A DNA stretch of 64,000 nt from Streptomyces sp. DvalAA-43 (GCF_900091725.1 NZ_FMBW01000054.1:1-64000); one strand, 5' to 3'; counted from the first letter of the stretch, positions 9,175-18,050 are shown. Program-made: numbers and translations. The notes: generated by a model not told the origin, from the sequence alone.

Positions 9175-10119
9175 TCATCCCAGCAACTGCTCGGGCACGA
9201 ACCCGGCCCCCGCCAGCCGCTGCCACAGCTCGTCCGGGACCGGGAAGCGGGCAGCCGCCGCGTTCGCCGCCACCTCGGCAGCCGAACGGCAGCCGAGGAC
9301 CACCGAGTCGACGGCGGGGTGCAGCAGCGGGAACTGGATCGCTGCCGCGGGGAGCGGCACGGCGTACTCCTCGCACAGCGCCCGGCACTGCCGTGCCCGC
9401 TCCAGCGCCCGAGCGGGAACCGGCCGGTAGTTGAACATGGCGCCGGGAGACGGATCGGCCAGCAGGCCGGTGTTGAAGACACCGCCGACGACGACGGCGG
9501 TGCCCGTCGTGGCACACAGCGGCAGCAGGGTGGTCAGTGCCTCGTGGTCCAGGAGCGAGAAGCGGCCCGCGATGAGCACCACGTCCACCTCGAACTCCGC
9601 CACGTACGAGGCGAGCGGACCGCTGTGGTTCATGCCGAACCCGATCGCGCGGATCAGCCCCTCGTCACGCAGCCGTCGCACCGCCGGATAGGCCGTGCGG
9701 CGTATCTCGTCCGGGTAGTCGTCCGGGTCGTGCAGATACAGGATGTCGACGCTGGAGCGCCCCAGGCGGGTCAGGCTCGCCTCCAGGGACTCGCGGATGC
9801 CGCGTTCCGTCCAGTCGGTGATCACCTCTCCCGGGGAACCGTCCGGCCGGGGGCGCAGCAGCCAGCCCGTCTTCGTGGAGATCACCGGGGCGGTGCCCCC
9901 GGACGGGGCGAGCAGGCGCCCCAGGCGCTGTTCGGCGAGGCCGTGTCCGTAGCGGGGCGCGGTGTCGAAGTACGTGATCCCGGCGTCCGTCGCGGCCTTG
10001 AGGGCAGCGGCGGCCTCCTCCTCGCCGACCGGCTCGAAGAGCCCGCCCAGCGGAGCGGTGCCGATGCCCAGGCGGGGCAGGACGAAGGGCAGGCGGCCGG
10101 TCGCGGCGCTGTCGGTCAT
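9175..10119 (-). CDS. Aldo/keto reductase, candidate L-fucose (D-threo-aldose) 1-dehydrogenase
   Basis: This 314-residue AKR has the full catalytic tetrad: Asp and Tyr in ITYFDTAPRYGHGLAEQRLG, Lys in VISTKTGW and His in ILYLHDPDDYP. The opening LPRLGIGTAPLGGLFEPVGE and the PLLHPAVDSVVLGCRSAAEV tail are typical of the D-threo-aldose 1-dehydrogenase/pyridoxal 4-dehydrogenase group, which oxidises L-fucose at C1. The ATG at 10119 overlaps the upstream stop (ATGA), so it is coupled to the unassigned gene before it. A role in turning L-fucose into L-fuconolactone is inferred from the fucosidase and lactonase in the same locus; other hexoses are possible. Confidence 0.75.
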   Translation of the reverse strand: MTDSAATGRLPFVLPRLGIGTAPLGGLFEPVGEEEAAAALKAATDAGITYFDTAPRYGHGLAEQRLGRLLAPSGGTAPVISTKTGWLLRPRPDGSPGEVITDWTERGIRESLEASLTRLGRSSVDILYLHDPDDYPDEIRRTAYPAVRRLRDEGLIRAIGFGMNHSGPLASYVAEFEVDVVLIAGRFSLLDHEALTTLLPLCATTGTAVVVGGVFNTGLLADPSPGAMFNYRPVPARALERARQCRALCEEYAVPLPAAAIQFPLLHPAVDSVVLGCRSAAEVAANAAAARFPVPDELWQRLAGAGFVPEQLLG

Positions 10120-12038
10120 GCCGTCTCCCACGGAGAAGTACAGGCCGCGCGGTTCGCGCGCAGCGTCATGGTCAGGGTCAGCCGGATCCGCGAGTTCCCG
10201 GGGAGGCCGACGCGGCAGTGCGGTCCGTCGACCGGCAGCTCGGGGCCGTCGTCCACGCGGACGGTGGCGACGTGGTGCTCGGCGAACGAACCCGACTGCA
10301 CCAGCAGGGAGCGCGCCGCCCCGCCGAGGTTGACCAGCTCCACCACGGTGTGGTCCGGGCGGATGTCGGAGACGAGTGCGGCGACGTCCTGCGGCAGGCC
10401 GGGGCGGCGGGCGTCCGCGTCGTAGTAGCGCAGGTGCAGATGGACGAGGCCGCCGTTGTAGAGGACCTGCGGGGAGCCGGTGGTCAGTTGCAGCAGGGCC
10501 TCGGTCACCACGGGGTTGAGGTGCTGCCAGTGGTGGATGTCCAGGGCGTCGGGGCCGACGGCCGGGTCGACGGTGTCGTTCCCGATGGCCTCCACCCGCT
10601 CGGCGCAACTCGCGAGGGCACTGCGCAGCATCCGCTCGGGGAAGTGCGGGTTCCGCCCGTGCAGGAATTCGTACCAGGGCTCCTCGTGCCCGGCCTCGTC
10701 CTTGATGCGCTGGGTGTGCACGGTGGACCAGTCCCAGCGGGATGCGGCACGCAGCTGCTCGATCCGGTCCCGGTCGGCCTCCTCGCGGCTGAAGTGCCAG
10801 AGCGAGAGAGGGAGTTGGCCCGGCATGACGGTGAAGTCGAACCAGCCCGAGTCGTTGTGCCGCTGGGGCACCATGAGGGTGCGCTCGGCCGCCATCGCGC
10901 GCAGATGCGGTTCCCAGCGCTCGCCGAGGGTGCCCATCTGGTCGGCGGAGCGCTGTTCGGCGTGGCGCAGCACCGCGTCGAGCGGATTGCGGGCGAGGTC
11001 GAGGAAGCCCCGGTCCCCGGTGAGGAGGGTCGCGTTGGCCGCGCCGACGACGGTGGCGCTGCCGACGGGGGACAGGCCGTGCGGCCACGACCAGCCGTAG
11101 TGGCCGCCGTACCAGCGGCCGTCCAGGTACTGCCCCACCTCACCGTCCAGGCCCGCGTTGTCGGGCACGACGTCGCGACCCGCGAGCCGCTCCCGCCACA
11201 CACCCACGTACTCGGCCACCCAGTCCGCGTAGCGCTGCTCCCCGCTCAGCAGAAAGGCGTGGGTGGCCAGTCCGGTGGCACCCAGGTTCGCGATGGTGTC
11301 ACCGCGGCCCATCCGCTCCCACATCGCGCGGCCGTACGCTCGGGCACGCTCGGGCGACGCGGCCAGGGAGTCGAAGGACGTGACGCCCTCGATCCCGTCC
11401 AGCGGCAGACCGTACGGGCGCAGGGCCAGGCTCCACGGGAAGTACGCCTCCTCGTCGCTGAAGCCGAAACGCGGCCCCGCCGCACCGTTGTGCGGGGCGC
11501 GCACCACCCGGTTCACGGGGTCGTAGTTCGGGCCGCCGGGAAGGTAGAAGTCGGCGAAGCGGCAGGCGAGTTCGCGCAGCTCCGGGTCGTCGGGATCGGC
11601 GAGGCACAGCCCATAGAAGAGCAGCAGGCCCTCGCCCTGATGGAACCAGTCGTAGCCGCGCTCCAGTCCGTCGACGAGCATGCCCATCTCGGTGAGCTGC
11701 GCGGTGACTCCGTGCCAGTGCCGCCGCGCGGCGGTCAGCAACTCCGCGCTCCCGCCCAGCAGATAGAGCGTCGGCCAGTTGAAGAACGGCTCGTAGAAGT
11801 CGTCCACGCCGTCCCGGCCGTCCAGCCCCCGCCCGAGTGTGTCGCGGAAGACGAGGCGGCCGTCGCCCTCGGTGTAGCGGTCGGCGAAGAGCCGCCACGC
11901 CTTGTCCTGGACGGCGAACAACTCCCTTTCCAGATGTGCCCATGTGGGAATGTCGGTGACGCGCCGAGTCGCGGTGAGCAGAGGTCCGTGTGCCTCGCCC
12001 CCTGTGTGCGTGCCGCCGGTCCGCTCAGGCCTGAGCAT
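10116..12038 (-). CDS. Unassigned 640-residue protein, probably an alpha/alpha-toroid carbohydrate enzyme
   Basis: I do not recognise a named family. The start is taken as the ATG at 12038 (MLRPERTGG), with AAGGGG 12 nt upstream; longer starts would run through the operator at 12081-12097. The first 450 residues are helical with regular aromatic/acidic clusters (FYEPFFNWPTLYLLGG, YDWFHQGEGLLLFYGLCLAD, WYGGHYGWSWPHGLSPVGSA, PQRHNDSGWFDFTVMPGQL), like six-hairpin glycosidases and lyases. The last 150 residues look beta-rich. There is no signal peptide, so it should act in the cytoplasm, perhaps on imported oligosaccharides. It is the first gene of a two-gene operon with the AKR and is divergent from the lactonase gene. 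Confidence 0.6.
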   Translation of the reverse strand: MLRPERTGGTHTGGEAHGPLLTATRRVTDIPTWAHLERELFAVQDKAWRLFADRYTEGDGRLVFRDTLGRGLDGRDGVDDFYEPFFNWPTLYLLGGSAELLTAARRHWHGVTAQLTEMGMLVDGLERGYDWFHQGEGLLLFYGLCLADPDDPELRELACRFADFYLPGGPNYDPVNRVVRAPHNGAAGPRFGFSDEEAYFPWSLALRPYGLPLDGIEGVTSFDSLAASPERARAYGRAMWERMGRGDTIANLGATGLATHAFLLSGEQRYADWVAEYVGVWRERLAGRDVVPDNAGLDGEVGQYLDGRWYGGHYGWSWPHGLSPVGSATVVGAANATLLTGDRGFLDLARNPLDAVLRHAEQRSADQMGTLGERWEPHLRAMAAERTLMVPQRHNDSGWFDFTVMPGQLPLSLWHFSREEADRDRIEQLRAASRWDWSTVHTQRIKDEAGHEEPWYEFLHGRNPHFPERMLRSALASCAERVEAIGNDTVDPAVGPDALDIHHWQHLNPVVTEALLQLTTGSPQVLYNGGLVHLHLRYYDADARRPGLPQDVAALVSDIRPDHTVVELVNLGGAARSLLVQSGSFAEHHVATVRVDDGPELPVDGPHCRVGLPGNSRIRLTLTMTLRANRAACTSPWETA

Positions 12039-12080
12039 CGAGAACACCTGCCCCTTGTCACATACGGATTGAACAATCGC

Positions 12081-12097
12081 CCATCGATAGCCGATGG
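12081..12097. promoter_or_regulatory. Operator dyad, site 1 (best copy)
   Basis: CCATCG-ATAGC-CGATGG is a perfect 6+5+6 dyad. It lies between the divergent starts at 12038 (-) and 12172 (+). The core ATCGATAGnCGAT recurs in front of the regulator gene, the transporter operon and the fucosidase/RraA pair. It is probably the binding site of the GntR/FCD regulator encoded at 13317; that assignment is inferred. Confidence 0.75.
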
Positions 12098-12171
12098 TTA
12101 GACTCACTGGCGGGGAGCCGACGTGTCAATACTCCGGAGCGGCCCCGCGAGCCCCGAGAAGGAGGCGCACC

Positions 12172-12996
12172 GTGATCGACTGCCATGTCCACCTGTGGGA
12201 TCCGGCCGAGGGGTTCCCCTGGATCCGGCCGGAGAGCGAGCACCATCGGGCCTTCGACGAGCACGACCTGGAGCGGTCGGGCGCCGGCCTCGACGTGAGC
12301 GGGGCGGTGCTGGTCGAGGCGGCGCGGGGCGACACCGGAGAGACGCTCGCCCTGCGCGACATACGGCTGCGGCGCCCGGACCTGGCCGTCGGATACGTGG
12401 CCAACCTGCACGTCCACGGTGCGGGCGGGCCCGAACCGTTCCGCGGCCTCCTGCGCGAGCTGGGCGACCTGCGCCCCAACGGGATGCGGCTCGGCGGCAC
12501 CTCGTGGACGGACACCCCCGAGTCGGCCCGTGCACTGGTCCCCGTGCTGGCCGACGTGGGTCTGGTGCTCGAACTCAACCTGCATCGAAAGGCGTTGACG
12601 GCAGCGGCCGATGCCGCCGCGCGCCACCCCGGGCTGACCGTCGTCGTCGAGCACCTGGGCAACCCCCCGAACCTGCGCGCACCGGCCGCGGTGGAGTGGT
12701 ACCGCGAGGTCGAGCGCGCCGCCGCGAGCCCGGACGTGGTGGTGAAGATCTCCGGCCTGCTCACCCAGCAGCACGGGGTGCCGCCCCGGCGCATCGCGCA
12801 CATGGTGCGCCACGTCGTGGACGCGCTCGGCCCCGATCGCTGCCTCATCGGCTCCGACTGGCCGATCTGCCTGCCCCGCGGCTCACGGGCCGAATCGCTC
12901 GCGGCGTCCCAGCTCGGGCTGGCCCATCTGGCGGACGATCAGCGAGAACGCCTCCGGCACACGACCGCGGTCCGCGTGTACGGACTCGACGGCTGA
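12172..12996 (+). CDS. Amidohydrolase-family lactonase (L-fuconolactonase/rhamnonolactonase type)
   Basis: This 274-residue TIM-barrel hydrolase of the COG3618 type starts at the GTG at 12172, 6 nt after AAGGAGG. Metal or catalytic motifs visible are DCHVHLWDP at the N-terminus (HxH), the strand NGMRLGGTSW, VVVEHLGNPPN and the late LIGSDWPICLPRG with the metal-site Asp. Relatives hydrolyse L-fucono-, L-rhamnono- or 2-pyrone-dicarboxylate lactones in sugar-acid routes. With a neighbouring AKR and a fucosidase, conversion of L-fuconolactone to L-fuconate is the simplest reading. It shares operator site 1 with the divergent operon. Confidence 0.8.
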   Translation: MIDCHVHLWDPAEGFPWIRPESEHHRAFDEHDLERSGAGLDVSGAVLVEAARGDTGETLALRDIRLRRPDLAVGYVANLHVHGAGGPEPFRGLLRELGDLRPNGMRLGGTSWTDTPESARALVPVLADVGLVLELNLHRKALTAAADAAARHPGLTVVVEHLGNPPNLRAPAAVEWYREVERAAASPDVVVKISGLLTQQHGVPPRRIAHMVRHVVDALGPDRCLIGSDWPICLPRGSRAESLAASQLGLAHLADDQRERLRHTTAVRVYGLDG

Positions 12997-13316
12997 CCGA
13001 AAGCGTGGTTGACAGTGCTCGAACGCCCCTGATTCGATTCCCTCGATGATCGATAGACGATGAACCAGTGACCGGCTGCCCGCCACGCTGCAGGGAGCGT
13101 TCGATCATGACAGCTCCCGGTGTGACGCGGACCGGGCCGGCCAGAGGGTCACGGAACTGTTCGTTCGACGACAGCGAAGGCGGTGGGCCCGCCCATGAGG
13201 TCGTTCCATGGGAATGGCCGGCCAGGCGGTCGAAAACCCCCGGTGAGATCCCACCGGGAGAAGATGGGCGCGTATTATGTCGCAACTGACGTGCCCCAGT
13301 GCAGGATTGGGAATTC
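12997..13316. other. Intergenic region upstream of the GntR gene
   Basis: These 320 bp hold no convincing gene. A TTGACA hexamer at 13009-13014 is followed 17-18 nt later by a poor -10 (ATTCGAT). Operator site 2 lies just downstream, consistent with autoregulation. The rest up to the ribosome site at about 13303 would form a long 5' leader; I see no riboswitch-like structure in it. Confidence 0.45.
13049..13061. promoter_or_regulatory. Operator dyad, site 2, before the regulator gene
   Basis: ATCG-ATAGA-CGAT, flanked by TG and GA, matches the core of site 1 with one spacer change. It lies 268 bp before the GntR start and about 11 bp downstream of a possible -10 element, a position suited to repression. 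Confidence 0.65.
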
Positions 13317-14081
13317 ATGGCATCTCATGCGTCGGGTGGATTCGTCTCCACGCTGGCCACCAACAAGGACCGGTTCCGCAAGACCCTGATCTCGGACCAG
13401 GTGTACGAACTGCTCCGCCAGGCCGTCGTCGAGGGCGATCTCGCGCCGAACGACCGGGTGGTCGAATCGGAGATCGCGCGGCGGCTCGGTGTGAGCCAGG
13501 CCCCGGTGCGCGAGGCGGTCAAGCGGCTGGCCCGTGAGGGCCTGCTCACGCATGTGCCTCGCCGAGGCCACTTCGTCGTCGAGATCTCCGCCAAGGACGC
13601 GGAGTACGCCCGCCAGGTGCGCGAACCGCTGGAGGGCCTCGCCGCGCGGCTCGCCGCCGAGCACATCACCGAGGAGCAGCTCGCCGAGCTCGACGCGCTG
13701 GTCGAGCGGATGCACGAGGCGGTCGCCACGAACGACGTCAGCGGCTTCCGGGACGCCGACATAGGGTTCCACACCCTGGTCAGCCAGTTCGCGGGCAATC
13801 CGTTCCTGGCCCGGATGTGGGAGGTCATCGAGCCGAGCCTGCGCACGCTGCGGGCCATCTCCGACCCGCTCTTCGACGGTGACTGGTGCGCGATGGCCGA
13901 CGAGCACGGCCGTCTCGTCGGCCTGTTGCGGTCCGGGGACCCCGCCGAGGCGGCCGAGGCGTTCGCCGACCACGCGGCCGGACGAGGGCCCGTCCCGGAT
14001 GCGCGGCAGACGAAGAAGCCCCGCAAGAAGGCCGTGGCGAAGAAGGCGACGCCCCGGAAGACGGCGGCGAAGTCGAATTGA
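13317..14081 (+). CDS. GntR-family regulator (FCD subfamily) with Lys-rich tail
   Basis: This 254-residue protein starts at the ATG at 13317, with AGGA 10-11 nt upstream; a GTG 18 bp earlier lacks a ribosome site. The N-terminal winged helix reads SDQVYELLRQAVVEGDLAPN, VVESEIARRLGVSQAPVREA and VKRLAREGLLTHVPRRGHFV, classic GntR. An all-helical FCD effector domain follows, including DADIGFHTLVSQFAGNPFL and the metal-type ADEHGRLVGLL. The last 25 residues (TKKPRKKAVAKKATPRKTAA...) form a basic, histone H1-like tail rarely seen on GntR proteins. It is the only regulator inside the glycan locus and probably binds the five dyads, with a sugar-acid intermediate as ligand. Confidence 0.88.
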   Translation: MASHASGGFVSTLATNKDRFRKTLISDQVYELLRQAVVEGDLAPNDRVVESEIARRLGVSQAPVREAVKRLAREGLLTHVPRRGHFVVEISAKDAEYARQVREPLEGLAARLAAEHITEEQLAELDALVERMHEAVATNDVSGFRDADIGFHTLVSQFAGNPFLARMWEVIEPSLRTLRAISDPLFDGDWCAMADEHGRLVGLLRSGDPAEAAEAFADHAAGRGPVPDARQTKKPRKKAVAKKATPRKTAAKSN

Positions 14082-14087
14082 TCAATA

Positions 14088-14129
14088 GGTCATGGGCCCG
14101 ATCCGGAATTCCGGATCGGGCCCATGACC
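14088..14129. terminator. 42-bp perfect palindrome between convergent genes
   Basis: The sequence from GGTCATGGGCCCGATCC to its reverse complement forms a perfect 21+21 bp palindrome centred on AATT. It starts 7 bp after the GntR stop and ends 12 bp before the stop of the convergent beta-helix gene. It should act as a terminator in both directions; as DNA it could also form a cruciform. Confidence 0.85.
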
Positions 14130-14141
14130 ATGTGGCGCCGT

Positions 14142-16133
14142 TTACCGACGGGCGCCCGCGGTCCACTTGGGCGCCCCGTACTGATAGGCGCCCAGACTCG
14201 GCGTCGCGTCCGTGGATCCGTCATTGATTCCCGGAAGTGGAATCGCCTGATTGCGTGCCGGGGAAGCGGCGGTCAGCCGGTAGTCCCGGTCGGCCGCGTC
14301 GACGAACAGCGGATCGACTTCCGAGGGCAGGTTGTTCGAGAGGACGAGCCCGCCGTCGGTGGCGCCGTCCAGGCCCCGGATCGTACCGACGTTGTTGTAG
14401 ATCTCGGTGCCGGTCGACTGCCCCGGTTCCTTCACGTAGAACAGCGTCATCCCACCGGTGTTGTTGTAGACGCCGTTGTCGTGCGAACCGGTGCCCAGAC
14501 CGTTGAGCATCACCGTGCCCTCCCGGTTGCCCCAGCCCACGTTGTTCGCGATCACGAGGTCGCTCTGGCCGTTGTCCGCGTAGATCCCGGAGATCCCGAA
14601 CGTGGTGGACGTCGTGGTCGGCGCCGGGTCGTGCAGTACGTTGTGGTCGATGGACGTGCCCATCATCCACGCGCTGCAGCAGGTGTAGATCGCGGCGACG
14701 TCCAGGCTCAGCCGGGCGTACCCGGAGATGTCGTTGTACGCGATCAGGTCCTTGCCCGGGGTGAGGCCGGCCACCTCGTTCCACTGGAGGTTGATGCCGC
14801 TGCGGCCGACGCGGGAGATCGTGTCGTGCGTGACCGTCTGGCTGTTGCCCTGCACGGCGATGCCCGCCGCGTAGGTGCCCATGTAGTCGACGTCGTGGAT
14901 GACGTTGTCCGTGGCGGTGTTGTTCTGCCCGCGCAGGGCGATCCCGTTCCCGGCGCTGAGCGACAGATCGCTGTTCACGATCTTGTTCCGGGTGCCGTCG
15001 AGGATGATGCCGGTGTCGCCGACGCCCCGGGTCACCGTGCTGCCGCAGTCCGTCGCGCCCTGCGTGATGTCCGTGTAGTGCGACAGGTACTGGCCGTTGA
15101 TGCCGTCCAGAGTGACACCGGTGCTGGTGGCACCCGTCCTGATCGTGGTGGCGAACAGGCCGATGCCGGCGACCGTCGTATGACTGGTGCCCGCCAGATC
15201 GAAGCCGAGGGTGCGGCGCTTGGCCTCGACGGTGTGGGCGCCGGGGTCGTCGGTGGCGTACATGTACAGGCGCTTCGCGGCCGGGTCGTAGAACCATTCG
15301 CCGGGATGCGCGAGTTCACCGATCTTCCCGGAGAGCGCGTACCGGGTCTCCCCGGGCACGACCTTGTGGACGCACGGCGGTGCGGTCTCCAGCGTCACCG
15401 AGCCGACGGCGGAGCTCTTCACCGTGGTGGTGGCCGAGACGTACCAGTAGCCGGTGAGGGCACGCGCGCCGTCCCAGTACCCCGCCGGGCGGGTCAGGTC
15501 CGCGTCGGCGACGGTGGCGTCCGCGCTGCCCTCACCGGCGTACTGGAGCGAGGGGGCGAGCAGGTCGAGGCCGGGATAGGGCCACTGGGCCTCGATGCCC
15601 ATCTTCTTGTCGGTGAACAGCTGCACGGTGGTCACGTCCGTACCGAGGTCGACGTCCGTGCGGTAGACGTGCCCGGCCACCACCGCGTCACTGAACTGCG
15701 AGTCCGCGGTGAACGGGTCGGTCCTGGCGATCTCGGTGACATCGGCGGCGGTGACCGGCTGGAAACCGCCGATCTTCGAGGCACCGCTCACCGTCACCTT
15801 CGCGCCCGGGGCGGCGCGATAGGTGATCGGCAGTGCGGCGGTGCCGGAACGGGCCGGCACGACCGTCTCCTCGTACGTGCCGGACAGGACCAGGCACGTA
15901 TCGCCCGGCACCATCACGTCGGCGCACTTCTGGATGTGCCGGAACGGGGTCCGGTCGCTCGTGCCGGAGGCGGTGTCCTGGCCGGACACGGCGACGTAGT
16001 AGGTCTGTCCGGCCCGGGGCTCGACCGGATGGGCGGCGGCGGGGTGACCGGCCGCCACCATGGCCAGGGATGCGAGCAGGGCTGCTGCGGACCACTGTCC
16101 TCTGCGGGACCGTGGCCTCCTTCTCCTCAGCAC
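14142..16133 (-). CDS. Secreted right-handed parallel beta-helix protein, possible polysaccharide lyase
   Basis: The chosen start is the GTG at 16133, 7 nt after AAAGGA; an ATG at 16208 overlapping the permease stop would add 25 odd residues. From 16133 the N-terminus is a clean export signal: an Arg-rich n-region (LRRRRPRSRRGQW), hydrophobic AALLASLAMVAAG and a PAAAHP cleavage zone. The mature protein opens with TYYVAVSGQDTASGTSD and FRHIQKCADVMVPGDTCLVL, typical of beta-helix enzymes (pectate lyase and PL6 types), and continues with ladder repeats (NKIVNSDLSLSAGNGIALRG, NTATDNVIHD, DNGQSDLVIANNVGWGN). I cannot assign catalytic residues. Its place as last gene of the importer operon suggests extracellular attack on the polymer whose fragments are imported. 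Confidence 0.75.
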   Translation of the reverse strand: MLRRRRPRSRRGQWSAAALLASLAMVAAGHPAAAHPVEPRAGQTYYVAVSGQDTASGTSDRTPFRHIQKCADVMVPGDTCLVLSGTYEETVVPARSGTAALPITYRAAPGAKVTVSGASKIGGFQPVTAADVTEIARTDPFTADSQFSDAVVAGHVYRTDVDLGTDVTTVQLFTDKKMGIEAQWPYPGLDLLAPSLQYAGEGSADATVADADLTRPAGYWDGARALTGYWYVSATTTVKSSAVGSVTLETAPPCVHKVVPGETRYALSGKIGELAHPGEWFYDPAAKRLYMYATDDPGAHTVEAKRRTLGFDLAGTSHTTVAGIGLFATTIRTGATSTGVTLDGINGQYLSHYTDITQGATDCGSTVTRGVGDTGIILDGTRNKIVNSDLSLSAGNGIALRGQNNTATDNVIHDVDYMGTYAAGIAVQGNSQTVTHDTISRVGRSGINLQWNEVAGLTPGKDLIAYNDISGYARLSLDVAAIYTCCSAWMMGTSIDHNVLHDPAPTTTSTTFGISGIYADNGQSDLVIANNVGWGNREGTVMLNGLGTGSHDNGVYNNTGGMTLFYVKEPGQSTGTEIYNNVGTIRGLDGATDGGLVLSNNLPSEVDPLFVDAADRDYRLTAASPARNQAIPLPGINDGSTDATPSLGAYQYGAPKWTAGARR

Positions 16134-16204
16134 TCCGTAGTCCTTTCTCTTCTCTCGGCTCTTGCTCGGACGGGGAACGGTGAGCCCGGTCGTCCCTTTG
16201 GGGC

Positions 16205-17119
16205 TCATCCCTTCACGGCGCCGACGGTGAGACCGCTGATGATGTGGCGCTGCATGTAGATGAAGAAGATGACGACGGGCGCGATGGCGAGCAGAAGGTT
16301 GGGGAACACCTTCGTCAGGTCGGTCGAGTACTGGCTGATGCCGGCGTAGATCGCCGTCGTGACCGTGTAGTGCCCGGAGGACGGGCTGAGCAGGATCTGG
16401 GGGGAGACGAAGTCGTTCCAGATCCCGATCGAGTTGAGGATCAGCACCGTGACGACCGCGGGCCGCATCAGCGGGAAGATGATGGACCAGAACGTCCGGA
16501 ACCGGCCCGCGCCGTCGATCGTCGCCGCGTGGTCGATGTCCACCGGGATGGTGCGGATGAAGCCGACGAACAGGAAGATGCTCACCGGCAGTGTGGACGC
16601 CACGTCGTGCGCCACCAGACCGGTCACGGTATTGGCCAGGCCGATCTCGCGCAGCACATAGATCACCGGGATGATCACGGCGGCGCCCGGAATGAACGTG
16701 CCGGCCAGGAAGTACAGCAGCACCAGCTGCGTACGCCGTTTGAGGCTGCGCGCGATCGCGTACGCGGCGGGGCCCGCGAGCAGGATGCACAGCACGTCCA
16801 CGAGCACGACGAGGAACAGCGTGAAGCCGTAGCCGCCGATGACGTTGAACTGCGGGCTGTGGATCGCGGCCGACATGTGCTCGAAGGTCAGCCCGCCCAG
16901 CGGGATCGAGAACGGGTTGTCGAGAATGTCCTGCTGCGACTTGAAGGCGTTCACCACGAGCAGATAGATCGGCACGATCATCACGACGAGGAGAACGCCG
17001 AGCAGCACCCATCGCACGGGCGAACGGGCCTCCTCGTGCTTTGCGCGCCCCGTCTCGTCCGCCTCGGCCGGCAAGGCCTTCGGCTCGTCGCGGACCTCTG
17101 CCTCTAGTACGACCACCAC
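16205..17119 (-). CDS. ABC sugar transporter permease (MalG type)
   Basis: This 304-residue permease has about six TM helices (first VLLGVLLVVMIVPIYLLVVN) and the cytoplasmic EAA loop in HAATIDGAGRFRTFWSIIFP, which contacts the ATPase. A start at GTG 17119 or 17116 follows GAGGAG closely. It pairs with the MalF-type permease 7 bp upstream. No ATPase gene is present; carbohydrate importers in Streptomyces commonly share one ATPase (MsiK type) encoded elsewhere. Confidence 0.92.
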   Translation of the reverse strand: MVVVLEAEVRDEPKALPAEADETGRAKHEEARSPVRWVLLGVLLVVMIVPIYLLVVNAFKSQQDILDNPFSIPLGGLTFEHMSAAIHSPQFNVIGGYGFTLFLVVLVDVLCILLAGPAAYAIARSLKRRTQLVLLYFLAGTFIPGAAVIIPVIYVLREIGLANTVTGLVAHDVASTLPVSIFLFVGFIRTIPVDIDHAATIDGAGRFRTFWSIIFPLMRPAVVTVLILNSIGIWNDFVSPQILLSPSSGHYTVTTAIYAGISQYSTDLTKVFPNLLLAIAPVVIFFIYMQRHIISGLTVGAVKG

Positions 17120-17126
17120 CGGCTCC

Positions 17127-18050
17127 TCACTGACCTGTCGCGGCTTGGTCTTGACGGTTGCGCAGCGCCGTCACGAGAAGGGCGAGCGCGGCGGACACCA
17201 CCATCAGGAACACCGCCTGCGCGGTCGCGTACCCGACCTTGGTGCCCTCGAAGGAACGGGCGAGAATGAGGTACGTGAACGTCTGCGTCGAACCGGCCGG
17301 ACCGCCGCCGGTGAGGCTGACCACGATGTCGTACGCCCGGATGAGTCCGACCAGGTTCAGTACCGTCGCCACGGTCACCACGGGCGCGATCATGGGGATC
17401 ACGATCCGCAGATTGATCTGGCGCCTGGAGGCGCCGTCGATCGCCGCGGCCTCCAGTAGTTCGGCGGGCACCGTCTGCAGAGCGGCCACGAACAGGACGA
17501 CGTTGAAGCCGAATCCCGCCCACACGATCACGGCGATCAGCGAGATCAGTGCGAACTGCTCGTCGAAGAGGAATCCGAGCGGCTCGATCCCGAACTTGGC
17601 CAGGGTGTTGTTGATGGCGCCGTTGGTGCCGAGGATCGCCGCCCACAGATAGCCGAGGATCAGCGCGCTGATCACGTGCGGGAAGTAGGCGACGGCCCGG
17701 AAGAAGGAGTTCGTGCGCGAACGGCCCTTGAGGGCGAGCGCGTACACGAGCCCCAGACCCACCATGAGGACGGTACCGGCCACGGCGATCAGCGCCGTCA
17801 CATACCAGGCGTCCGACGAACTCGGGTCGTCGAACAGATGCTTGTAGTTGTCGAGCCCGATGAACACCGCGGTGGAGAAGCCGTCCCAGTCCGTCAGACT
17901 GAGATAGACCGCGACGCCCACCGGTACGACGGTCATCACCGTGTAGAGCAGGACGGCCGGGCCGATCATCCCGAGGGAGACGGCCGACTCCTTCAGCCGC
18001 GCCCGGCGACGCTGCCCGGTCCCCGCGTTCAGCCCTGCGAGTTCCACCAC
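17127..18050 (-). CDS. ABC sugar transporter permease (MalF/UgpA type)
   Basis: This 307-residue permease has six predicted TM helices, starting with SLGMIGPAVLLYTVMTVVPV, and an EAA loop ELLEAAAIDGASRRQINLRI. The end of the binding-protein gene overlaps its start by 22 bp, indicating translational coupling. It forms a heterodimeric channel with the MalG-type permease for the sugar delivered by the lipoprotein encoded upstream. Confidence 0.92.
   Translation of the reverse strand: MVELAGLNAGTGQRRRARLKESAVSLGMIGPAVLLYTVMTVVPVGVAVYLSLTDWDGFSTAVFIGLDNYKHLFDDPSSSDAWYVTALIAVAGTVLMVGLGLVYALALKGRSRTNSFFRAVAYFPHVISALILGYLWAAILGTNGAINNTLAKFGIEPLGFLFDEQFALISLIAVIVWAGFGFNVVLFVAALQTVPAELLEAAAIDGASRRQINLRIVIPMIAPVVTVATVLNLVGLIRAYDIVVSLTGGGPAGSTQTFTYLILARSFEGTKVGYATAQAVFLMVVSAALALLVTALRNRQDQAATGQ

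Noticed and set aside
10218..12101. 627-codon plus-strand frame opposite the toroid-like gene
   Set aside because: The minus-strand gene has better composition, an ATGA overlap with the AKR and a regulated promoter; the plus frame is low-complexity Gly/Val/Ala/Arg.
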